DNA of 6,801 nucleotides from Kiloniellales bacterium (GTDB lineage Bacteria; Pseudomonadota; Alphaproteobacteria; Kiloniellales; JAKSDN01): NCBI GenBank assembly GCA_022360075.1, contig JAKSDN010000137.1, forward strand, positions 1 to 6,801, read 5' to 3'. Under the pieces are notes generated by a model. It was given only the letters and a program-made list of their open reading frames with translations, did no database searches and was not told where the DNA came from. Position 1 is the first letter of the stretch. The number at the start of each line of letters is the position of its first letter. Positions 1-5,907 of this stretch are shown piece after piece. The position numbers and the translations under genes were made by a program.

Positions 1-1815
1 ACCGACCTCGGGATCGCCGGCGACGGCATGTTCGTGGTCAACGAGGCGGCCACCCCCGGCAACGGCAACGAGTTCCTCTTCACGCGCGACGGCTCCTTCA
101 TCACCGACACCAACGGCAATCTGATGACCTCGACCGGCGGCTTGTTCCTTCAGGGCCTGCCCTTCGATCAGAACGGCAATCTGCCGACCCTTGCCTTCGC
201 CAACCTGCAGACCGTGAACATCCAGGGCCTGAGCGTGACGGCCGAGCCGACCACCCTGATGGACATCGCCGCGAACCTGCCGGCCGATGACACCATCGGC
301 ACCGTGCACCAGGTCACCCTGCCGCTCTACGATTCGCAGGGCAGCCTGCAGAACATGGACTATTTCTTCGTCAAGACGGCGACCGACACCTGGGCCCTGA
401 CCGGCCGCTTCTCCGACGCGAATACAGCCTTCGCCAGCAACGATTCCACGACCGCCAATCTTGCGGCCACGGCCCTTGCCAATCAGACGAACTTCACCTT
501 CAACTCGACGACCGGCAACTTCTTCGGATCGGCGCGCACGGACGCGGGCGACATCACGGTCACCAAGACCACCTCCAGCAACGTGAACGTCAGCGTGGCG
601 ATCGGCGCCGACACCTTCGAGGCGAACTTCACGATCCCGAACGCCCTGACCAACGTCACGAACTTCACCTATGCCTCGGCCACGACGACGACGACCGGCG
701 CGACCGTGCCGGCGATCAACGGCGCCTATACCGGCGCCAGCGCCGCGGTCACGCCCGGCTCGCCCCATTCGATCGCGATCACGATCGGCGGCACGGTCTA
801 CACGGCCACGGTTCCTCAGGTCGGCGGTAACGACATCACGGCGCCGACCACCCTGGCCTTCGTCAACGGCAACGACACGCTCACGCTGAACGTGGTCGGC
901 GGCCCCTACGACCTCGACGTCCCGGGCCCGGGTGCCGGTACGGAGGCGCAGTTCGAGACCGACCTGAACGCCGCCCTGCTCGGCCTGACCTTCTCCAGCG
1001 GCTCCATCGTCGACGGCGTGAACGACCTGGCACCGGCCGGAACCCTGACGCTCACCTCCTCGGGCGGCCAGACCTTCCTGCTCGACGTGCCGGCCGGCGG
1101 CGCCTCCTACGACCTCTCCAACAACACCGACATGACGGCGCTGGACACCAACCTGACGGCCGCACTCAACGGCGTGGTCCTGTCCAACAACACGGTCGGC
1201 TTCCGCATGGCCGATATCAGCTTCAGCGCCGCCGGTCGCCTCCAGGGCATCACGACGCGCAACGCGCCCTTCACTTCGGTCAACGCGAACGACGAGCTGG
1301 AGTTCTTCGTCGACTTCGACGGCAGCGCCGCCACCGACATCTCCCAGGACCGCAACCAGATCACGCTCGACCTCGGCACCTTCGGCCAGCTCGATGGCAT
1401 GAAGCAGTTCGCCGGCGACTTCTTCGTCGAGAGCACCGATCAGAACGGCAAGCGCTTCGGCAATTTCACCACGCTGGAGATCAGCGAAGAGGGTATCGTC
1501 ACGGCGGTCTTCGACAACGGCGAGCGGACCAACATCTACCAGCTCGTCATCGCCGACTTCGCCAACATCAACGGCCTCGAGCCGCGCTCCGACAACGGCT
1601 TCCAGGAGACCGATTTCTCGGGCCAGGCACAGATCCTGCTGCCCAACACCGCGGGTGCGGGCTCGGTCGTATCGGGCGCCTTGGAGGCCTCAACCGTGGA
1701 CATCGCGGAGGAGTTTACGCGGATGATCGTAACGCAGCGGGCCTACTCCGCCAGCTCGCGGATCATCACGACATCCGACGAGATGTTGGAAGAGTTGCTC
1801 ACGATCGCCCGATAG
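1..1815 (+). CDS. flgE: Flagellar hook protein FlgE (5' end outside window)
   Basis: FlgE subunits assemble outside the cell into the curved hook that joins the rod to the filament. The frame is open from base 1, and the first residues (TDLGIAGDGMFVV) match the end of the N-terminal rod/hook domain, so the true start lies upstream and the ATG at 28 is internal. In window numbering (604 residues), a D2-type hook segment lies around 98-140 (VHQVTLPLYDSQG). A Thr/Ala/Gly/Asn-rich insert occupies roughly 140-400. The conserved C-terminal domain ends with EEFTRMIVTQRAYSASSRII and a DEMLEELLTIAR tail (about 569-604), the usual hook/rod signature. The protein is much longer than enterobacterial FlgE (about 400 residues) and close to long alphaproteobacterial forms such as Caulobacter's. 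The insert carries degenerate repeats, reported separately. Other hook-basal-body proteins share the C-terminus, but the D2 segment and length favour FlgE. Confidence 0.95.
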   Translation, partial: TDLGIAGDGMFVVNEAATPGNGNEFLFTRDGSFITDTNGNLMTSTGGLFLQGLPFDQNGNLPTLAFANLQTVNIQGLSVTAEPTTLMDIAANLPADDTIGTVHQVTLPLYDSQGSLQNMDYFFVKTATDTWALTGRFSDANTAFASNDSTTANLAATALANQTNFTFNSTTGNFFGSARTDAGDITVTKTTSSNVNVSVAIGADTFEANFTIPNALTNVTNFTYASATTTTTGATVPAINGAYTGASAAVTPGSPHSIAITIGGTVYTATVPQVGGNDITAPTTLAFVNGNDTLTLNVVGGPYDLDVPGPGAGTEAQFETDLNAALLGLTFSSGSIVDGVNDLAPAGTLTLTSSGGQTFLLDVPAGGASYDLSNNTDMTALDTNLTAALNGVVLSNNTVGFRMADISFSAAGRLQGITTRNAPFTSVNANDELEFFVDFDGSAATDISQDRNQITLDLGTFGQLDGMKQFAGDFFVESTDQNGKRFGNFTTLEISEEGIVTAVFDNGERTNIYQLVIADFANINGLEPRSDNGFQETDFSGQAQILLPNTAGAGSVVSGALEASTVDIAEEFTRMIVTQRAYSASSRIITTSDEMLEELLTIAR

Positions 1816-1850
1816 GGGACAGGGTCCAAGCTGAGCTGAGGGTTGCCGAA

Positions 1851-1880
1851 GGCCGATGAGCCGAGCTCATCGGTCTTCAT
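1851..1880 (+). terminator. Probable transcription terminator after flgE
   Basis: Nine perfect pairs (CCGATGAGC at 1853-1861 with GCTCATCGG at 1865-1873) close a three-base loop, CGA. A G-U and a G-C pair extend the stem to 1851 and 1875. The hairpin starts 36 bases after the flgE stop. The following bases (TTCATCGTCTT) are only moderately T-rich, so termination may be partial. A factor-dependent stop or an RNA-stabilising 3' hairpin is also possible. Confidence 0.6.
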
Positions 1881-1950
1881 CGTCTTAGAGCCTGACCCAA
1901 AATGACTGCTTTCGAGATCAAGAGCTTGGAGCAAAAAAACTCTTCACGTC

Positions 1951-2033
1951 TCATTGCCGGATTTGAGCCGGCAATCCAGGCATCGCTCCACCCAGGCGCC
2001 ACACTGGATCACCGGGTCAAGCCCGGTGATGAC
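1951..2033. repeat. REP-like pair of inverted hairpins
   Basis: Two hairpins face each other. The left has an 8-base stem (ATTGCCGG 1953-1960, CCGGCAAT 1968-1975) and a 7-base loop. The right has a 9-base stem (ATCACCGGG 2008-2016, CCCGGTGAT 2022-2030) and a 5-base loop, TCAAG. The reverse complement of the left half aligns with the right half along CTGGAT..CCGG.TCAA..CCGG..ATGA, with mostly compensatory differences, so the whole is an imperfect inverted pair around a centre at about 1976-2003. The form CTGGATCACCGGGTCAAGCCCGG is, from general knowledge, like palindromic repeats scattered in many alphaproteobacterial genomes. It is probably a non-autonomous element; I cannot count copies from one window. 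Confidence 0.75.
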
Positions 2034-2138
2034 AAATGCCGTGTGGCAACTGATTGGCCTCAAAGAGTTCATTTCGAGACGGACTCCTACACAGTAGTTC
2101 CTTGACACTGACCCTTGCTGCCACGTGCCTGTTGAGCC

Positions 2139-2185
2139 CACTCCCCTCATACTTCGACAAGCTCAGGATGAGGAGCAGGGGAGTG
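2139..2185. repeat. Second dispersed-repeat-type hairpin
   Basis: CACTCCCC (2139-2146) pairs with GGGGAGTG (2178-2185), and TCAT (2147-2150) with ATGA (2168-2171), leaving a short bulge on the right arm. The core ACTTCGACAAGCTCAGGATG resembles a repeat often seen between genes in Alphaproteobacteria (a CTTCGACAAGCTCAGG-type element). It differs in sequence from the repeat at 1951-2033, so two repeat families seem to share this gap. Copy number elsewhere cannot be judged here. Confidence 0.65.
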
Positions 2186-2328
2186 TTCCGAAACGCAAAA
2201 AAATGGGGCCCATAAACACAATACTGGGGTCGAGATCGGTAACCTCTGGACTTATTCGACCGCCCACATGCCCTCGTTTACCGATCCGCATCCTTTGGCA
2301 CCGATACTTCCGGAGTCGTGCGAGCCAG

Positions 2329-2378
2329 CGCGGCCTCCCAGGGTGAGGTCTCGGACGGCATCCCTTGGGAGCGCCGCG
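2329..2378. repeat. Long bulged stem-loop
   Basis: The left arm, CGCGGC-CTCCCA-GGG (2329-2343), pairs with CCC-TGGGAG-GCCGCG on the right (2362-2378). This gives 15 base pairs interrupted only by single-base bulges at 2365 and 2372, with an 18-base loop. There is no T-run after it. It could be another repeat element, or part of an RNA upstream of sciP; sequence alone does not decide. Confidence 0.55.
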
Positions 2379-2386
2379 TTGTGCTC

Positions 2387-2428
2387 GCAGTGACGGCGCT
2401 TTCCTTCCTAAGTTGGTCTGGTCACTGC
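2387..2428. repeat. Inverted repeat with 8-base arms
   Basis: GCAGTGAC (2387-2394) is the exact reverse complement of GTCACTGC (2421-2428), with 26 bases between. The heptamer TGCTCGC also occurs directly repeated at 2382-2388 and 2426-2432. The arms lie just upstream of the AT-rich sciP promoter region. They could be a spaced operator, a weak RNA stem, or chance. Confidence 0.35.
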
Positions 2429-2431
2429 TCG

Positions 2432-2522
2432 CTATTAATAGTCAGTATTCGATTTTTAAAGAAAGTCTCAATTAGTGCTAATTCCTCCATTTAGCACTTT
2501 GTCAACACGCATATACTATTAT
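2432..2522 (+). promoter_or_regulatory. Putative sciP promoter region with palindromes
   Basis: This stretch is clearly AT-richer than the genes on either side. It contains a perfect 10-base palindrome CTATTAATAG (2432-2441), AATTAG-TG-CTAATT (2470-2483), and an inverted repeat AGTGCTAA (2474-2481) / TTAGCACT (2491-2498). A good -10 candidate, TATACT, lies at 2512-2517, and TATTAT at 2517-2522 overlaps it. No strong -35 is visible at the right distance. The best fit is about TTTAGC at 2490-2495, inside the right arm of the inverted repeat, as would suit an activator-dependent promoter. I see no full CtrA box (TTAA-N7-TTAA). With TATACT as the -10, transcription would start near 2524. Confidence 0.5.
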
Positions 2523-2564
2523 CGACCATCAACTAATTCGTCCCCGGAGAGTAGTTGATGGTTG
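2523..2564 (+). promoter_or_regulatory. Inverted repeat enclosing the sciP start site
   Basis: ACCATCAACTA (2525-2535) and TAGTTGATGGT (2552-2562) are perfect reverse complements. A G-U pair (2524/2563) and a C-G pair (2523/2564) lengthen the possible RNA stem to 13. The 16-base loop carries the Shine-Dalgarno sequence GGAG (2546-2549), and the ATG (2558-2560) lies in the right arm, paired with CAU at 2528-2530. Folded, it would leave the ribosome binding site in the loop but hide the start codon. It might control translation of sciP, or be a DNA operator at the transcription start. Confidence 0.55.
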
Positions 2565-2848
2565 CAGATAGCCCAGGTAGGCTGACGACCGCGATCGGTC
2601 CGGCAGGAGAGCCGCTGACCGTCGAAGACCTTCCGCCACCGAACACCAAACGCTGGGTGATTCGGCGCAAGGCCGAGGTCGTGGCTGCGGTGCGCAGTGG
2701 CCTGCTGAGTCTCGAAGACGCCTGTGAGCGATACAAGCTCTCTGTCGAGGAGTTCCTCTCCTGGCAGCGCTTGATCGACAAGCATGGCGTGCGCGGACTT
2801 CGGACGACTCGACTCCAGCAGTACCGCCGGACGCCACAGGACGAATAG
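2558..2848 (+). CDS. sciP: SciP-type CtrA inhibitor (DUF1153 family)
   Basis: In Caulobacter, SciP binds the DNA-binding domain of the response regulator CtrA and blocks its activation of target promoters, so that CtrA-dependent genes, flagellar ones included, fall silent at the right point of the cell cycle. This 96-residue protein has the family's core almost throughout: GPAGEPLTVEDLPPP (14-28), TKRWVIRRKAEVVAAVR (30-46), then a helix-turn-helix-like segment LLSLEDACERYKLSVEEFLSWQ (49-70) and the RTTRLQQYR end (82-90). Length matches the family (about 90 residues). I chose the ATG at 2558, eight bases after GGAG (2546-2549); the TTG just before it (2555) would add one residue. No signal peptide or membrane segment is visible, consistent with a cytoplasmic regulator. 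It is followed by fliF after 293 bases, so separate transcription of the two is likely but not certain. Its action on CtrA here is inferred from the family. Confidence 0.93.
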   Translation: MVADSPGRLTTAIGPAGEPLTVEDLPPPNTKRWVIRRKAEVVAAVRSGLLSLEDACERYKLSVEEFLSWQRLIDKHGVRGLRTTRLQQYRRTPQDE

Positions 2849-3141
2849 CGAGCCAAGCTTCCAACGAAGACCCTTGCTCTCGATGGCCGCCCGAGATCGC
2901 CCTCCGGCGGCCGCGGGAGCCGCATGACCGGCCGGCGGAGCTGCTCCGACAGACCGCCGCCGAACGCTTGACCGACGCCGCCCGCGATCGGAATTAGGCA
3001 GATTTTGCCTGCTGTTAACGGCGCTTTTACCGAGGCCACGTAGCGTATCCACAAGGACGCGCGCCATGGTCGAGCAGGACGCCGCCGTCCCCCGATCGAG
3101 ATCTTCTTTCCAGGGCACGGGGTCTTCCAGGACGGTCAAGC
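2849..3141 (+). other. Leader region between sciP and fliF
   Basis: These 293 bases contain no gene with good support. The first half is very GC-rich with small self-complementary patches (CGGAG-CTG-CTCCG near 2937-2949) but no T-run, so I see no clear sciP terminator. The second half holds a short hairpin AGGCA-GATTT-TGCCT (2996-3010), a CtrA-like box (3015-3029) and a possible 30-codon upstream ORF starting at 3066. The fliF promoter is probably here, but I cannot fix its -10. Confidence 0.6.
3015..3031 (+). promoter_or_regulatory. Possible CtrA-binding box upstream of fliF
   Basis: TTAA at 3015-3018 is followed after exactly seven bases by TTTACC (3026-3031). The known CtrA consensus is TTAA-N7-TTAA(C), so the second half-site has one mismatch. 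The box lies about 110 bases before the fliF start. In Caulobacter, fliF is a CtrA-controlled early flagellar operon, and a gene for the CtrA inhibitor SciP is adjacent here, which makes the site more plausible. It remains a short, imperfect match. Confidence 0.4.
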
Positions 3142-4854
3142 GTGAATGCCTTCACTGACACTTTGAGGAGCCTTGGACCAGCCAAGCTCGCCACGATGGC
3201 GGGCGTGGCGGCGGGTATTCTAGCCTTCTTCATCTACCTGACGAGCCGGCTCGCCAGTCCGGATATGAATCTGCTCTATGCGGACCTGGACGGCCGCGAC
3301 AGCGGCCAGATCGTCAGCCGGCTCGAGCAGATGAACGTGCCCTTCAAGGTGACGGCCGACGGCCGCCAGATCTTCGTGCCGTCCGATCAGGTCGGCCGCC
3401 TGCGAATAGCGATGGCCGAAGAAGGCCTGCCGAACGGCGGCTCGATCGGCTATGAGATCTTCGACCGGGCTGAAGGTCTCGGCACGACGAACTTCGTGCA
3501 GAACATAAACCATCTGCGCGCCCTGGAGGGCGAGCTCGCCCGCACGATCCGCTCCGTCGGCAACGTCAAGCACGCGCGCGTTCACCTGGTCTTGCCGCAG
3601 CGCGAGCTCTTCAGCCGCGATCGGCAAGACCCCTCGGCCTCGATCGTGGTCGCCATGGCGGACTCCCGCCGGCTCACCCGGCAACAGGTCTCGGCGATCC
3701 AGCATCTGGTCGCGGCCGCCGTGCCCGGCCTTCAGCCCAATCTGATCTCGATCGTCGACAATCAAGGCACCCTGCTGGCCGACGGCTCGGAAGGCGACGA
3801 TCCGCAATCCCTCGCCAACAATGCCGAGGAGATGCGACGTAGCTACGAGTCGCGGCTGGCGCGCACCGTCGAAGAGCTGATCGGGCGTTCCGTCGGCCCC
3901 GGCAACGTGCGCGCCGAGGTGACGGCGGAGATGGATTTCGATCGCGTGACGGAGAACGCGGAGATCTTCGATCCGGACGGCCAGGTCGTGCGCTCGACCC
4001 AGACGGTCGAGGAATCGGCCGACAATCAGGACGGCCAAGCCACGCCGGGGGTCACCGTCGGCAACAACCTGCCTGATGCCGATCTGCCCCCGCTGGGCGG
4101 CGAGACCGGTAGTCAGAGCCGCTCCAACCGGACCGAAGAGACCGTCAACTACGAGATCTCCAAGACCGTAAAGACCCATGTCCATGAATCGGGCCAGGTC
4201 AAGCGCCTCTCGGTCGCCGTTCTCGTCAACGGCAAGCTCGTCGAGAACGCCGAAGGCGATCTGGTCTACGAGCCGCGCAGCGCCGAAGAGCTGGAGCAGC
4301 TCGCCACGCTGGTGCGCTCCGCGGTCGGCTACGACGAGGAACGTGGCGACAGCCTCGAGGTCGTGAACATGCAGTTCTTCGACCTGGAGGCCGACTTCGA
4401 CGCGGCCGCCAACCAGATGTTCTTCGGTTTCGCCAAGTCGGAGATGATGCGCATCGTCGAGCTTTTCGTGCTCGGCCTCGTCGCTGCCCTGGTCGTGCTC
4501 TTCGTCGCCCGGCCGCTGGTCGGAAGAGTGCTCGACAGCACGCAGGGTGCCGGTGTCGGCGCGGGCGATGCCAGCCTGCTGCCCGACCCGAGCGGCATGC
4601 GCCCCGCCCTCGCCGGCCCCGATCTGCCGGGCGAAGGTGGCGGGACGGATCAATTGCCCGGCGAAAGCGGCGCCGCCGGCCTGCCCGCCGGCTCCGAGTC
4701 CCAGGCCGCAAGAGAGATCGAAGAGCTCATGGACATCGGCCAGGTCGAGGGCCGGGTGCGCGCCTCCACCGTCAAGAAGATCAGCGAGATCGTCGAAAAC
4801 CATCCGGAGGAGGCGGTGGGCATCCTGCGGACCTGGATCTATCAGGAAACCTAG
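3142..4854 (+). CDS. fliF: Flagellar MS-ring protein FliF
   Basis: FliF forms the MS ring in the inner membrane, the base on which the rod, export gate and C ring are built. The 570-residue product has a first membrane helix at about 16-36, a periplasmic YscJ/FliF ring-building region (about 40-215, including SIGYEIFDRAEGLGTTNFVQ and LPQRELFSRD), and the FliF C-type domain to about 425. Around 270-335 lies an acidic, Asn/Gly-rich loop, where the family has its beta-collar insertion. A second helix (about 437-457) leads to a cytoplasmic Gly/Pro-rich linker (465-520) and a conserved tail (525-570, EIEELMDIGQVEGRVRASTV and on) that binds FliG. Length is typical. I chose the GTG at 3142 because its protein starts MNAFTDTLRSLGPAKLATMA, as FliF proteins do, and AGGAC (3129-3133) lies eight bases before it; no in-frame start lies close upstream. 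fliG follows after 12 bases. Confidence 0.97.
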   Translation: MNAFTDTLRSLGPAKLATMAGVAAGILAFFIYLTSRLASPDMNLLYADLDGRDSGQIVSRLEQMNVPFKVTADGRQIFVPSDQVGRLRIAMAEEGLPNGGSIGYEIFDRAEGLGTTNFVQNINHLRALEGELARTIRSVGNVKHARVHLVLPQRELFSRDRQDPSASIVVAMADSRRLTRQQVSAIQHLVAAAVPGLQPNLISIVDNQGTLLADGSEGDDPQSLANNAEEMRRSYESRLARTVEELIGRSVGPGNVRAEVTAEMDFDRVTENAEIFDPDGQVVRSTQTVEESADNQDGQATPGVTVGNNLPDADLPPLGGETGSQSRSNRTEETVNYEISKTVKTHVHESGQVKRLSVAVLVNGKLVENAEGDLVYEPRSAEELEQLATLVRSAVGYDEERGDSLEVVNMQFFDLEADFDAAANQMFFGFAKSEMMRIVELFVLGLVAALVVLFVARPLVGRVLDSTQGAGVGAGDASLLPDPSGMRPALAGPDLPGEGGGTDQLPGESGAAGLPAGSESQAAREIEELMDIGQVEGRVRASTVKKISEIVENHPEEAVGILRTWIYQET

Positions 4855-4866
4855 GGAAAGCCCGCC

Positions 4867-5883
4867 ATGCAGATGCGCGACGATTTCCGTTCCCTGACCG
4901 GCCCCGAGAAGGCCGCGTTGCTGATCATGTCCGTAGGCGACAACAACGCCTCGCGCCTCTTCGAGTACATGGACGACGAGGAGATCAAGGAGATCTCCCA
5001 AACGATGTCGACCCTGGGCAACGTGACCTCCCAGGTCGTCGAGCGCCTCTTCGTCGAGTTCGTCGAACAGATGTCCGCCACGGGCTCCATGCTGGGCAAC
5101 TTCGACAGCACCGAGCGGCTGCTGATGAAGGTGCTGGACCCGGACCGCGTCAACAACATCATGGAGGAGATCCGCGGCCCGGCCGGCCGGACGATGTGGG
5201 AGAAGCTGGCCAACGTCAACGAGACGGTGCTGGCCAACTACTTGAAGAACGAATACCCGCAGACGGTCGCGGTCGTGCTGTCCAAGATCAAGTCCGAGCA
5301 TGCCGCGCGCGTGCTGGCCATTCTGCCCGAGCCCTTCGCCATGGAAGTGGTCATGCGCATGCTGCGCATGGAGGCCGTGCAGAAGGAAGTCCTCGACGAC
5401 GTCGAGCGCACGCTGCGCACCGAGTTCATGTCGAACCTCTCGCGCACCAACCGCCGTGATTCCCACGAGCTCATGGCCGACATCTTCAACTTCCTCGACA
5501 GCAACACCGAGAACCGCTTCCTCGCGGCACTGGAGGAACGCAACCGCGATTCGGCGGAGAAGATCAAAGCCTTGATGTTCACCTTCGAGGATCTGAACAA
5601 GCTGGATCCGAGCGGCGTCCAGACGGTCCTGCGCTCGGCGGACAAGGACAAGGTCGGCCTCGCCCTCAAGGGCGGCTCGGAGACCGTGCGCAATCTCTTC
5701 TTCTCCAACATGTCCGAACGCGCGGCCAAGATCATGAAGGAAGACATGCAGGCCCTGGGCCCCGTGCGTCTGCGCGACGTCGACGAGGCTCAGATGTACA
5801 TCGTCACCCTCGCAAAGGAACTGGCGGCCAAGAACGAGATCGTCATCGCCGACAACAAGGGCGAAGACGAGCTTGTCTACTAG
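4867..5883 (+). CDS. fliG: Flagellar motor switch protein FliG
   Basis: FliG is the C-ring protein bound to FliF; its C-terminal domain meets the MotA stator and takes up torque, and it takes part in switching. All three domains are present in 338 residues, the usual length: the FliF-binding N-domain (about 8-105), the middle domain with the EYPQ motif (129-132; EHPQ in enterobacteria), and the C-domain with MFTFEDL (237-243). By alignment with E. coli FliG from memory, the torque-related charges are kept: K268, R285, E292, D293 and R301, with Glu in place of the first Asp of the DD pair. The start at 4867 has AGGGAAAG (4853-4860), which overlaps the fliF stop codon; a second in-frame ATG at 4873 is possible. 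The short gap points to one transcript with fliF. Confidence 0.97.
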   Translation: MQMRDDFRSLTGPEKAALLIMSVGDNNASRLFEYMDDEEIKEISQTMSTLGNVTSQVVERLFVEFVEQMSATGSMLGNFDSTERLLMKVLDPDRVNNIMEEIRGPAGRTMWEKLANVNETVLANYLKNEYPQTVAVVLSKIKSEHAARVLAILPEPFAMEVVMRMLRMEAVQKEVLDDVERTLRTEFMSNLSRTNRRDSHELMADIFNFLDSNTENRFLAALEERNRDSAEKIKALMFTFEDLNKLDPSGVQTVLRSADKDKVGLALKGGSETVRNLFFSNMSERAAKIMKEDMQALGPVRLRDVDEAQMYIVTLAKELAAKNEIVIADNKGEDELVY

Positions 5884-5907
5884 CCTCCTCGCACCGGCTG
5901 AAACGAG

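Larger units (their letters stand above)
1816..2557. other. 742-base intergenic region without a supportable gene
   Basis: No reading frame here looks coding. The short open frames on either strand run through inverted repeats, and some give the peptides typical of mistranslated alphaproteobacterial repeats (such as VITGLDPVIQ on the minus strand and LRQAQDE on the plus strand). In order, the region holds a terminator-like hairpin just after flgE, a REP-like hairpin pair, a second repeat-type hairpin, a long bulged stem-loop, an inverted repeat with 8-base arms, and from about 2430 an AT-rich stretch that looks like the sciP promoter. Positions 2191-2328 show nothing I can name. Confidence 0.75.

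Noticed and set aside
28..30. ATG at 28 as the start of flgE
   Set aside because: The frame is open to base 1 and the preceding codons (TDLGIAGDG) match the conserved hook/rod domain, so this ATG is internal.
2296..2310. Sigma-54-like sequence TGGCACCGATACTTC
   Set aside because: The -24 half is perfect, but the essential -12 GC is TC, and the nearest gene starts about 250 bases away.
1902..2346. Short open frames on both strands in the flgE-sciP gap
   Set aside because: They read through the inverted repeats and give the typical repeat-derived peptides (VITGLDPVIQ, LRQAQDE), with no plausible ribosome binding site or family match.
2499..2517. TTGTCA (2499-2504) as the -35 for TATACT (2512-2517)
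   Set aside because: The spacing is 7 bases, far short of the usual 16-18.
2997..3008. Possible sigma-54 promoter GGCAGATTTTGC ahead of fliF
   Set aside because: Only 8 bases separate GG and GC where 10 are required; the sequence is better explained as a small hairpin (AGGCA-GATTT-TGCCT).
2519..3139. Minus-strand open frames of 111-206 codons across sciP and its downstream leader
   Set aside because: They are antisense to the well-conserved sciP and are Arg/Ser/Ala-rich, as expected of shadow frames in GC-rich DNA.
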